Positions 42,585 through 48,686 of a stretch of DNA of 48,686 bases are shown here, in pieces. The position numbers and the translations under genes are program-made. The stretch is from CAYJBH01 sp964370765 (GTDB taxonomy: Bacteria; Bacillota; Clostridia; Oscillospirales; Ruminococcaceae). The DNA lies in assembly GCA_964370765.1 (NCBI GenBank), contig CAYJKW010000012.1:1-48686 (forward strand), given 5' to 3'. The notes beneath the pieces are model-generated. The model was given only the letters and a program-made list of their open reading frames with translations. It searched no databases and was not told where the DNA came from. How positions within the stretch are numbered: the stretch's first letter is position 1; each line of letters begins with the position of its first letter.

Positions 42585-42641
42585 AAGGGCTGATTTTCTT
42601 GCTTATCCGGTGGGTACCACCTGCAAGAAAAATCAGCCCTT
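42585..42641. terminator. Large inverted repeat, bidirectional terminator
   Basis: An 18-bp stem with one bulged base (AAGGGCTGATTTTCTTGC with its complement) encloses an inner GGTGG-GTA-CCACC hairpin. It lies between the convergent dsrE and trxB genes and is flanked by AT-rich stretches. It is larger than the other terminators in the window. Confidence 0.75.
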
Positions 42642-42664
42642 TTAAATTTAATACTAATAAAAAC

Positions 42665-43573
42665 TCAATAACCGTAAAGTCTGTGTCTAATAGAGGTAAC
42701 GGCATTTGCACCATCTGAAACAGCTGTTACAATCTGCCTAAGAGGTTTTGTTCTTAGGTCACCGGCAACATAAAGCCCCTCGAGCGAGCTTTCACAGTTC
42801 TCGTCTGCAATAACATATCCGGACTCAGTAAGGTTTACGATGTCCTTTATAAGGGTTGTTTGTGGCGTTGTTCCAACGGCAATAAATGCACCATCAACAG
42901 GCAAGGGTTTTTCATTTCCATCATTATACTTTAGCTCTAATGCCGCAATCTTTTCATCACCCACTATCTCTGATACCGTACAGTTCCAGATAATCTCAAC
43001 GTTTTCACAGGCAAATAGTTTCTTTTCTAAAAAGCCACCGGCACGAAGTTTGTCACGGCGATGGATAAGATAAACCTTTTCGCATAAAGCAGAAAGATAG
43101 ATAGCATCTTCTACAGCTGTATAACTTCCACCTACTACAGCTGTAGTTTTTCCTTTATAAAATGCACCGTCACATGTTGCGCAGTATGAAACACCTTTGC
43201 CACGTAGACGAGTTTCACCCTCTACTCCAAGTAGTTTGTTCTCTGCACCGGTAGTGACTAATACGGTGCGGCTCTCAACACTGCTGTTCCCAAAACTAAC
43301 TACAAAGAAATCATCTTTTTTTTCTATCGCAGTTACCTCGGCGGTAGTTATATTTACCCCCATCTTAACGGCATGTTCCTGAAATTTCATCCCCATGTCG
43401 AAACCGTTCATTCCGGGAAGACCAAGATAGTTGTCAACCTCATAGGTAGTTAATATCTGTCCACCCCCCATATAGTTGTTCTCAAAAATATCAATATCAA
43501 GTCCTGCCCTAATAGCATAAACAGCCGCAGATAACCCTGCAGGGCCGGCACCTATAATAACAATATCTTTCAT
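42665..43573 (-). CDS. trxB: Thioredoxin reductase-like flavoprotein
   Basis: This 302-residue enzyme has FAD-binding GAGPAGLSAA, the redox pair CATC in 'GVSYCATCDGAFYKGK', NADPH-site HRRDKLRA and the C-terminal 'GLYVAGDLRTKPLRQIVTAVSDGANA'. The second nucleotide motif reads GGSYTAVEDA where GGGDSAxEEA is usual, so nucleotide affinity or partner may differ from standard TrxB. The inner ATG is chosen because GGAGGAGC stands before it. The longer ORF starts inside the upstream terminator. Confidence 0.88.
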   Translation of the reverse strand: MKDIVIIGAGPAGLSAAVYAIRAGLDIDIFENNYMGGGQILTTYEVDNYLGLPGMNGFDMGMKFQEHAVKMGVNITTAEVTAIEKKDDFFVVSFGNSSVESRTVLVTTGAENKLLGVEGETRLRGKGVSYCATCDGAFYKGKTTAVVGGSYTAVEDAIYLSALCEKVYLIHRRDKLRAGGFLEKKLFACENVEIIWNCTVSEIVGDEKIAALELKYNDGNEKPLPVDGAFIAVGTTPQTTLIKDIVNLTESGYVIADENCESSLEGLYVAGDLRTKPLRQIVTAVSDGANAVTSIRHRLYGY

Positions 43574-43594
43574 ATATAGCTCCTCCGTTTTGAC

Positions 43595-43624
43595 AAAAAG
43601 GAGGAAAGCGACCGCCTTCCTCCT
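43595..43624 (-). terminator. Terminator between fba and trxB
   Basis: Minus-strand AGGAGGAA pairs with TTCCTCCT around a nine-base GC-rich loop, followed by TTTTTG. No separate promoter for trxB is evident, so some read-through is likely. Confidence 0.82.
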
Positions 43625-43652
43625 GTGAATCATTTGTTACGTATATATTAAA

Positions 43653-44516
43653 TTAAGCTTTTCCAACAGAACCAAAAAGCTCCATCTTCTCAACTACTGT
43701 TTTCTTAATAGCAGCAACGCCGGGAGCAAGAAGCTTACGTGGGTCAAAGCCTTTACCCTCTATGTCTTTACCGGCTTCAATATATTCGCGTGTTGCAGCC
43801 GCAAAACTTAGCTGGCATTCGGTATTAACATTAATCTTGCTAACACCTAAGGAAATAGCTTTTTTAATCATTTCTTCAGGAATTCCGGTACCACCATGAA
43901 GTACAAGTGGCATATCAGGTACAGCTGCCTGAATAGATGCAAGAGCATCAAAATCAAGTCCGGCCCAGTTATCAGGATATTTACCATGAATGTTACCAAT
44001 GCCTGCTGCAAGCAGGTCGATGCCAAGCGATGCAAGCTGTGCACATTCTTCAGCACTTGCAATATCACCACGACCTAAAACACCATCTTCCTCACCACCT
44101 ATGGAACCAACTTCACCCTCAACTGTAATGCCAAGGCTATGTGCGTATTTAACAATCTCTTTTGTTTTTTCGATGTTCTCTTCAATAGAATAGTGGGAAC
44201 CATCAAACATAACGCTAGAAAAACCTGCTTCAATACATGCTTTTGCACCTTCAAAGCTACCATGGTCAAGGTGAAGTGCTACAGGTACTGTTATCTTTAA
44301 TTCTTCTACTGCGGATTTAACCATAGCAGTTACGGTTTTGTATCCACACATATATTTACCTGCACCCTCAGATACACCAAGGATGATAGGTGAACGCACC
44401 TCTTCAGCTGCTTGTAAAGCACCTTTTATCCATTCAAGGTTGTTAATGTTAATGTGTGCCACAGCATATTTGTTCTCGTGAGCTTTCTTCAACATGTCGT
44501 TTAAATTTACCAACAT
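43653..44516 (-). CDS. fba: Class II fructose-bisphosphate aldolase
   Basis: This 287-residue zinc aldolase of glycolysis and gluconeogenesis has 'VALHLDHGSFEGAKACIEAGFSSVMFDGSHYS' (zinc His and catalytic Asp), 'EGEVGSIGGEEDGV', 'GIGNIHGKYP', 'LVLHGGTGIPEEMIKKAI' and 'INVNTECQ'. The chosen ATG has GGAG eight bases upstream. A longer frame of 14 codons crosses the ribosome binding site. It has its own promoter. Confidence 0.93.
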   Translation of the reverse strand: MLVNLNDMLKKAHENKYAVAHININNLEWIKGALQAAEEVRSPIILGVSEGAGKYMCGYKTVTAMVKSAVEELKITVPVALHLDHGSFEGAKACIEAGFSSVMFDGSHYSIEENIEKTKEIVKYAHSLGITVEGEVGSIGGEEDGVLGRGDIASAEECAQLASLGIDLLAAGIGNIHGKYPDNWAGLDFDALASIQAAVPDMPLVLHGGTGIPEEMIKKAISLGVSKINVNTECQLSFAAATREYIEAGKDIEGKGFDPRKLLAPGVAAIKKTVVEKMELFGSVGKA

Positions 44517-44546
44517 ACATTCGTCTCCTTTAATATTCTTAGATTG

Positions 44547-44575
44547 ATTATAACTCATTTACAACAAAAAATCAA
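44547..44575 (-). promoter_or_regulatory. fba promoter
   Basis: Minus-strand TTGATT (44575-44570), 17 bases, TATAAT (44552-44547), about 30 bases before the start codon. Confidence 0.78.
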
Positions 44576-44625
44576 TCTTTATCGGATATAAAATTATATT
44601 ATGTGATAATCCCTACAAAGAAGTA

Positions 44626-45501
44626 TTATAATATATTTACTTTTGACATCTCTGTAAGTTTTGCTGATAGTTGTTTTCCGGTAGGTGTTATAGCTAATCC
44701 TCCCTGAGCTGTCTCTTTGAGTGAACTACACATACTCTCGCCCACCTGTTTCATTGCCTCAATAACTTCGTCAACCGGTATCATACTTTTTATTCCGCAA
44801 AGTGCCATTTCGGCAGCATATAAAGCATTAACAGCTCCGGAACCGTTGCGTTTAATACAAGGACAGACAACCAAACCTGCTACAGGATCACACACAAGTC
44901 CCATTATAAATTTTAGTGCAAGTGCTACTGCCTCTGCACACATATCAGCTGTACCGCCAAGTAGCTCAACCGTTGCAGATGCAGCCATTGCCGATGCACT
45001 ACCTATCTCGGCTTGGCATCCTCCTGCGGCACCGGATATTCCGGCTACCTCTGCAATTGCCATACCTACACCGGATGAATTTATTAGCCCTTTTATAATC
45101 ATTGTATCATCAATTTTATAATGTTTTTGAAGTGATAGCAAAACTCCGGGAAGTACACCGCACGAACCGGCAGTAGGAGCGGCAACTATTCTTCCCATAG
45201 CGGCACTGTTCTGCGCTATCTGCAAAGCTATTGCTGCGGCGTCTGCCATAATAGGTGATAGAATTGACCCAAACCTGTGGGCGCTAGCATATTGCTCTGA
45301 TGCGTTGCCTACCATTAAACATCTGGCAGGGACAGTATCTACCGGCTTTACCGAGTCTTTCATGTTTTGTAAAATTAATTCTGTTCGCTTAACTATTTCA
45401 GCCTCGTCAATACAAAGTTTTTCGGACTCAACCTTGATAACAGCCTTTGAAAAAGCTGTTTTATCTGTGTTTGCTATATCAATATATTCTTTTATTTTCA
45501 T
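44626..45501 (-). CDS. sdaAA: L-serine dehydratase alpha subunit
   Basis: This 291-residue iron-sulfur subunit converts serine to pyruvate and ammonia together with SdaAB. The cluster cysteines are seen in 'TAGSCGVLPG' and 'GLVCDPVAGLVVCPCIKRN', and 'MADAAAIALQIAQNSAAMGRIVAAPTAGS' is a family stretch. It starts six bases after sdaAB with GAGGAATT as ribosome binding site. The split alpha/beta form is typical of Gram-positive anaerobes. Confidence 0.95.
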   Translation of the reverse strand: MKIKEYIDIANTDKTAFSKAVIKVESEKLCIDEAEIVKRTELILQNMKDSVKPVDTVPARCLMVGNASEQYASAHRFGSILSPIMADAAAIALQIAQNSAAMGRIVAAPTAGSCGVLPGVLLSLQKHYKIDDTMIIKGLINSSGVGMAIAEVAGISGAAGGCQAEIGSASAMAASATVELLGGTADMCAEAVALALKFIMGLVCDPVAGLVVCPCIKRNGSGAVNALYAAEMALCGIKSMIPVDEVIEAMKQVGESMCSSLKETAQGGLAITPTGKQLSAKLTEMSKVNIL

Positions 45502-45507
45502 AATTCC

Positions 45508-46167
45508 TCAGTTTGTTTGTGGTTCTATCGATATAACACTAGTTATATAGTCAAGCTTTTTTAAACATTCCAATGCGACCTGTGGTAGAGGTTGGTCAGC
45601 TTCTATTATGATAATGGCGGATTTGTCTAACCTAAAAAGCTTCATAAAGGCAATATTAATACAGTAGTTTGCGAATACTGCTGTTATGCTGGATAATACA
45701 CCACTTTTATCATCGTTAAATATTACAGTAGTATGATACTCTGTAGTGAAAGAAACCTCGGCATTGTCTATCATTACTATCTTGATTGCACCTCCGCCAA
45801 CCGATTCAACCATAATCGACATCTGGCTGTTATCGGAGGCGGTAAGTTCAATTTTGACAGTGTTTGGGTGAGGCATGCTTTGAGCGCTAGTAGCAATTAT
45901 ATATTCTATTTTGGCATCACGCGCTAATCTATGGCTGTTTGTAATGCGATAGTCGTCCGGAGAAAATCCCATCAAGCCACCAAGTACTGCACAATCGGTA
46001 CCATGGCCGTAGTATGTTTTAGCCAAAGAGCCATACAATGTGATTTTGGCAGACATAATTGGTTTAGCAAGTAATTTTGCGGCAACATTAGCTGCCCTTA
46101 CTGCACCTGCGGTATGGGAAGACGAAGGCCCTATCATCACAGGCCCTAAAATGTCAAAGATATTCAT
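45508..46167 (-). CDS. sdaAB: L-serine dehydratase beta subunit
   Basis: The product has 219 residues. The N-terminal part begins 'MNIFDILGPVMIGPSSSHTAGAVRAA', the diagnostic SdaAB start. The C-terminal ACT domain ('YHTTVIFNDDKSGVLSSITAVFANYCINIAFMKLFR') is the regulatory part. CGAGG precedes the ATG. It is first in the two-gene operon. No convincing consensus promoter was found in the 80 bases before it. Confidence 0.95.
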   Translation of the reverse strand: MNIFDILGPVMIGPSSSHTAGAVRAANVAAKLLAKPIMSAKITLYGSLAKTYYGHGTDCAVLGGLMGFSPDDYRITNSHRLARDAKIEYIIATSAQSMPHPNTVKIELTASDNSQMSIMVESVGGGAIKIVMIDNAEVSFTTEYHTTVIFNDDKSGVLSSITAVFANYCINIAFMKLFRLDKSAIIIIEADQPLPQVALECLKKLDYITSVISIEPQTN

Positions 46168-46262
46168 TACTACCTCGATTATCTTTTGCGATACTATAAT
46201 GTATATTATTACAATCTAACAGCATAATAATCATAAGTAAATTAATAATGAAGGGAATTGAT

Positions 46263-46757
46263 ATGACATTTAATCAAAAAGAAACATCCTTACTAAAGGA
46301 CTTAGTAAACGAGGAAAAATTGTGCGCAGAAAAATATGCAAAGTACAAGGAAGAAGCTTTTGATAAACAGCTAAGTCGTATGTTTTCCGAGATAGAAAAA
46401 ACAGAGCAGGGGCATTATAATTCGCTTTGTGAATTACAAAGTGGCAAGACACCAAAGCAGATGCAGCCTAAAAAATCCAGTACAAGTTCGTCATCAGCCA
46501 ACTCAAAAAACTCAAAATCAACAAAGCCAACTCAAACTTATACTAAAAGCTGTAAATCTGAGTCAAAACAAAAAGATGCATACCTTTGCAGTGATAGCTT
46601 AGCTACCGAAAAAAGGGTTGCATCATTATATAATACCTGTATTTTTGAGTTCCGTGATCCAAAGGTAAGAGATTTTTTAAACGGAATTCAGACAGCAGAA
46701 CAAAATCACGGTGAAGAAATTTCAGAGTATATGATGGTAAATAATATGATGTGCTAG
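46263..46757 (+). CDS. CotF-like ferritin-fold protein
   Basis: The product has 164 residues from the inner ATG with AAGGGA upstream. Two helical halves ('KDLVNEEKLCAEKYAKYKEEAFDKQLSRMFSEIEKTEQGHYNSL' and 'LATEKRVASLYNTCIFEFRDPKVRDFLNGIQTAEQNHGEEISEYM') flank a Ser/Lys/Thr-rich linker of about 50 residues. The halves look like the Coat_F/ferritin-like helical pattern with E..H pairs (EQGH, EQNH), which could bind metal. Spore-coat function is known for CotF relatives but not shown here. Confidence 0.7.
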   Translation: MTFNQKETSLLKDLVNEEKLCAEKYAKYKEEAFDKQLSRMFSEIEKTEQGHYNSLCELQSGKTPKQMQPKKSSTSSSSANSKNSKSTKPTQTYTKSCKSESKQKDAYLCSDSLATEKRVASLYNTCIFEFRDPKVRDFLNGIQTAEQNHGEEISEYMMVNNMMC

Positions 46758-46790
46758 ATATTCCTTTAAATTGCCTAAAATTGAAGCATT

Positions 46791-46824
46791 ACTTCGCAAA
46801 CATTTTAGTTTGCGAAGTTTATTA
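46791..46824 (+). terminator. Terminator after the CotF-like gene
   Basis: ACTTCGCAAAC pairs perfectly with GTTTGCGAAGT around a six-base loop, followed by TTATT. Confidence 0.75.
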
Positions 46825-46933
46825 TGTATTTTATATGTAAATTTAAAGCAACTATATCCAATAAAATAAAAAGAATATATTCTACAAGCAAGAAACGAAA
46901 AAATAATATACATGTAAAAAAGGTGGGGTAACT

Positions 46934-46966
46934 ATGATGATACAAAAGATACTCGCACAAGTATAG
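46934..46966 (+). CDS. Possible 10-residue leader peptide
   Basis: AGGTGGGGT five bases before ATG ATG makes a strong ribosome binding site, and the frame reads MMIQKILAQV then stops. Nothing downstream looks like an attenuator, and the HAD promoter comes after it. It could be a decayed gene start, a small functional peptide, or chance. It is included because the ribosome binding site is stronger than those of several real genes here. Confidence 0.25.
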   Translation: MMIQKILAQV

Positions 46967-46988
46967 TGAAAATAGAGTTTGATATATC

Positions 46989-47018
46989 TTGAAACTCTTA
47001 TACATTTTTTGATATAAT
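46989..47018 (+). promoter_or_regulatory. Promoter of the HAD gene
   Basis: TTGAAA (46989-46994), 18 bases, TATAAT (47013-47018), leaving a leader of about 80 bases. Confidence 0.65.
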
Positions 47019-47106
47019 AGTATAAATATAAATTTTGATAATCTTCATATATTGACTTTGTATTAGTGTGGGGGATGTTTTTATAATAGAAGTGGAGATT
47101 TGTGCT

Positions 47107-47802
47107 ATGAAAAAGCATTACAAATACGTGTTATGGGACATAGATGATACATTGATTGATTTTAAGAGTTCAGAAAGAATGGCTCTCAAAAAATGTTTTA
47201 AGCAATTTGGAATTGTTCTAGGTGATGAAGATGTGGAAATATATTCTGAAATTAATCGTCATTACTGGGAGCTGTTAATACACGGAAAAATAGAAAAGGC
47301 AACAATGTTAAATCGTAGATTTGAGGATTTTACTCAGCAGTTATCTTTGGATATAATTGATTGCGAAGAAGTGAACAATCTCTTTCAGGTTGCGCTTGGT
47401 GATTATGCGGTTATGGTTAAAGATGCCTATGATGTCTGCGAACACTTAAAAAAAAGCAAAAAACAGTATGCTGTTACAAACGGCACAGCTGTAGCTCAAA
47501 ATAAAAAGTTACATAATACGGGTTTAGGAGAATTATTTGATGGTATCTTTATTTCAGATGAAGTTGGATACGAAAAACCGGATGCAAGGTTCTTTCAGTT
47601 CGTATTTTCCGAAATTTCTAATTTCAAGCACGAAGATGCAATAATGATTGGAGACTCAATATCAAGCGATATGGTAGGAGCAAATAATGCTGGAATAGAC
47701 TGTTGTTGGTTTAATCCAAATGGTAATGTAAATATAAATTCATCAGTTCAAATTAATTATGAAATTGTAAAATTAAAAGATCTGCTTGATATTGTTGTGT
47801 AA
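47107..47802 (+). CDS. YjjG-type HAD nucleotidase
   Basis: The product has 231 residues. The HAD core has DIDDT (motif I in 'VLWDIDDTLIDFKSSERMAL'), 'VTNGTAVAQNKKLHNTGLGELFDGIFISDEVGYEKPDARFF' (motifs II and III) and 'IMIGDSISSDMVGANNAGIDCCWFN' (motif IV), with an alpha-helical cap. This is the YjjG/pyrimidine 5'-nucleotidase pattern used to clean up non-standard nucleotides. The ATG at MKKHYKY is chosen, and a GTG 13 codons earlier is possible. The spacing of GGAG to the ATG is long (11 bases). Confidence 0.85.
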   Translation: MKKHYKYVLWDIDDTLIDFKSSERMALKKCFKQFGIVLGDEDVEIYSEINRHYWELLIHGKIEKATMLNRRFEDFTQQLSLDIIDCEEVNNLFQVALGDYAVMVKDAYDVCEHLKKSKKQYAVTNGTAVAQNKKLHNTGLGELFDGIFISDEVGYEKPDARFFQFVFSEISNFKHEDAIMIGDSISSDMVGANNAGIDCCWFNPNGNVNINSSVQINYEIVKLKDLLDIVV

Positions 47803-47871
47803 TGCTTCTACATCTAGTTAGGGATTTACCTACATCCAAACCACGAATAAAATAATTCTAACAAGACCCAA

Positions 47872-47908
47872 AAGCTGTGCCAGTTCAATTTGGCACAGCT
47901 TATATTTT
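47872..47908 (+). terminator. Terminator after the HAD gene
   Basis: AAGCTGTGCCA pairs perfectly with TGGCACAGCTT around an eight-base loop, followed by ATATTTTT. Confidence 0.82.
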
Positions 47909-48013
47909 TACTATATCGTAAAAGTTTTGCGAATATGTGGTTAATTTATACCTCTATTAGAAGATTTGAGCTATAGCTTGTTGTTTTTTGACAAGTTTTA
48001 TTTGCAAGAATTA

Positions 48014-48043
48014 TTGACAAGTTTACTTGGCGCATGCTATTAT
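48014..48043 (+). promoter_or_regulatory. Promoter of the DUF6442-XRE pair
   Basis: TTGACA (48014-48019), 18 bases, TATTAT (48038-48043), with a second TATAAT shifted three bases. The -10 is inside the inverted repeat. Confidence 0.7.
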
Positions 48044-48076
48044 AATAATGTAAAGAAAACTTTGCATTATTATAAT
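48039..48076. promoter_or_regulatory. Probable XRE operator, 17-base inverted repeat
   Basis: ATTATAATAATGTAAAG and CTTTGCATTATTATAAT are reverse complements with one mismatch, around AAAA. The repeat spans the -10 box and likely start point, so binding would block transcription of the regulator's own operon. Confidence 0.7.
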
Positions 48077-48091
48077 GGATGGAGTTAAATC

Positions 48092-48412
48092 ATGAAAAGA
48101 GAAGAAATATTAGAAAAGAGCAGAACAAGCAAAGAAGATGAAGGGGTGCAGTACATAGAAAACAAATCAAGGAAGTATGGTGTTATAGCTTTTACAACAA
48201 TGTTTTTTATAATTACTATATTTAATCACATAAACAAAATTGATAATGACATTGCTAAGATACTGTTTTTGGCATATCTTTCTGCTGAAGCATTTGGTAG
48301 ATATAAAATCGGTAACGAGAAATTCTTTTTAGTTACTACTATCGCTAGTGGACTTGCATCTGTTTTAACTTTTATTGTTTATGCATTTGTAACTGTTGGA
48401 GTGTGGGGATAA
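48092..48412 (+). CDS. DUF6442-like small membrane protein
   Basis: The product has 106 residues. The N-terminus 'MKREEILEKSRTSKEDEGVQYIENKSRKYG' is cytoplasmic and charged, followed by three or four hydrophobic helices. This pattern, an 'EEILEKSR' start and pairing with a short XRE regulator, fits the DUF6442 family, which has no known function. GGATGGAG precedes the ATG, and its stop overlaps the regulator start by one base. Confidence 0.75.
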   Translation: MKREEILEKSRTSKEDEGVQYIENKSRKYGVIAFTTMFFIITIFNHINKIDNDIAKILFLAYLSAEAFGRYKIGNEKFFLVTTIASGLASVLTFIVYAFVTVGVWG

Positions 48413-48633
48413 TGAAAAAAGATGATGAAAATAAACTGATTTTACATAACAGACTTAAAGAAACACGCACAGCACAAAAACTATCACAAGCTGAACTTGC
48501 AGAAATGGTAGGCGTATCAAGAAATACTATTAGCTCAATCGAAACAGGGCAATTCAATCCGACTGCAAAACTTGCATTGATACTTTGTATCGCACTTGAA
48601 GTGAAGTTTGAAGATTTATTTTACTTTGATTGA
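48412..48633 (+). CDS. XRE-family HTH regulator
   Basis: This 73-residue, single-domain Cro/cI-type DNA-binding protein has the helix-turn-helix 'KLSQAELAEMVGVSRNTISSIETGQFNPTAKLALILCIAL' and the C-terminal 'KFEDLFYF', as in the short YgzD-like regulators paired with small membrane proteins. The chosen ATG overlaps the previous stop, with GGGG upstream. It probably represses its own operon through the inverted repeat at 48039. Confidence 0.9.
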   Translation: MKKDDENKLILHNRLKETRTAQKLSQAELAEMVGVSRNTISSIETGQFNPTAKLALILCIALEVKFEDLFYFD

Positions 48634-48650
48634 GATTATGAGCAAACATT

Positions 48651-48679
48651 GTATAGCACTACTTTATCCATTGCTATAC
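48651..48679. repeat. Inverted repeat at the right edge
   Basis: GTATAGCA and TGCTATAC, 13 bases apart, lie just after the XRE stop. It may be part of a terminator, but the window ends before any T run could be seen. Confidence 0.4.
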
Positions 48680-48686
48680 GCAAAAC

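Larger units (their letters stand above)
46819..47106. other. AT-rich intergenic stretch
   Basis: With the terminator, the gap between the CotF-like and HAD genes is 349 bases. It holds a short palindrome (AGAATATATTCT, 46872-46883), a possible 10-codon leader peptide at 46934, and the HAD promoter at 46989. Nothing else is recognised. Confidence 0.6.

Noticed and set aside
42605..42622. GGTGG-GTA-CCACC inside the large repeat, reminiscent of the T-box antiterminator sequence (minus strand GGTGGTACC).
   Set aside because: The rest of a T-box leader is absent, and the element lies after, not before, genes on both strands. It is simply the apical hairpin of a terminator-like repeat.
46872..46883. 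Palindrome AGAATATATTCT as a possible operator.
   Set aside because: It is short, low in complexity and not near a promoter. Such AT palindromes are expected by chance in this composition.
1..48686. tRNA, rRNA, CRISPR arrays, IS elements, prophage or attachment sites.
   Set aside because: No repeat-spacer pattern, transposase, integrase or RNA-gene signature was recognised on reading. A tRNAscan or covariance search was not possible.

Overview
The window looks like a chromosomal contig from a low-GC Gram-positive bacterium of the Bacillota, most likely class Clostridia. The evidence is strong GGAGG-type ribosome binding sites, consensus TTGACA/TATAAT promoters with 17-base spacers, an hprK-murB-rapZ-whiA-dnaE cluster, split L-serine dehydratase, a THF riboswitch ahead of folT, and a CotF-like protein. 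Two runs of N (6389-6398 and 12320-12389) show a scaffolded, probably metagenome-derived, assembly. No rRNA, tRNA, IS element, prophage or CRISPR array was recognised.

Layout. 1-737: end of an ABC exporter (ATPase tail plus permease). 805-6713: oligopeptide ABC transporter, with oppBCDF from one promoter and oppA from its own stronger one. 6781-12834: an operon for a nonulosonic (legionaminic-type) acid glycan: legB, a DUF2142 membrane protein, a GT-C-like membrane protein, legI and a GNAT acetyltransferase. 12863-20698: the long hprK-PHP-small membrane protein-murB-rapZ-whiA-dnaE operon. It has no yvcK, and its WhiA appears to lack the first LAGLIDADG half. 20725-27496: divergent operon with a GT4 glycosyltransferase, sppA, an RDD protein, a GtrA-HAD fusion, an unknown membrane protein, legC, ptmE and a 57-residue membrane peptide. 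The legionaminic pathway is thus split over two operons that flank the cell-envelope housekeeping block.

27505-28217: a long hairpin that covers the ribosome binding site of a degenerate amidase-like protein. 28302-32355: HdeD-like protein, cytidylate-kinase-like protein, small coiled-coil protein, PepV dipeptidase and DUF815 ATPase. 32427-33498: ilvC. 33551-35639: THF riboswitch, folT and folC. 35642-37342: aminotransferase with an Lrp/AsnC regulator. 37415-39577: EF-G-like GTPase with altered G motifs. 39611-41539: GntR/YtrA-type autoregulated ABC exporter. 41580-42501: tag and a DsrE-family protein. 42665-46167: trxB, fba, sdaAA and sdaAB. 46263-48686: CotF-like protein, HAD nucleotidase, and a DUF6442-like plus XRE regulator pair with a 17-base inverted-repeat operator.

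The most notable items are the shortened WhiA with missing yvcK, the split legionaminic locus with a GtrA-HAD fusion, two promoters that carry the preceding operon's terminator hairpin inside them, the hairpin-masked amidase-like pseudoenzyme, and an EF-G paralogue with substituted GTPase motifs. I did not find a clear multi-gene system that I would call wholly undescribed.
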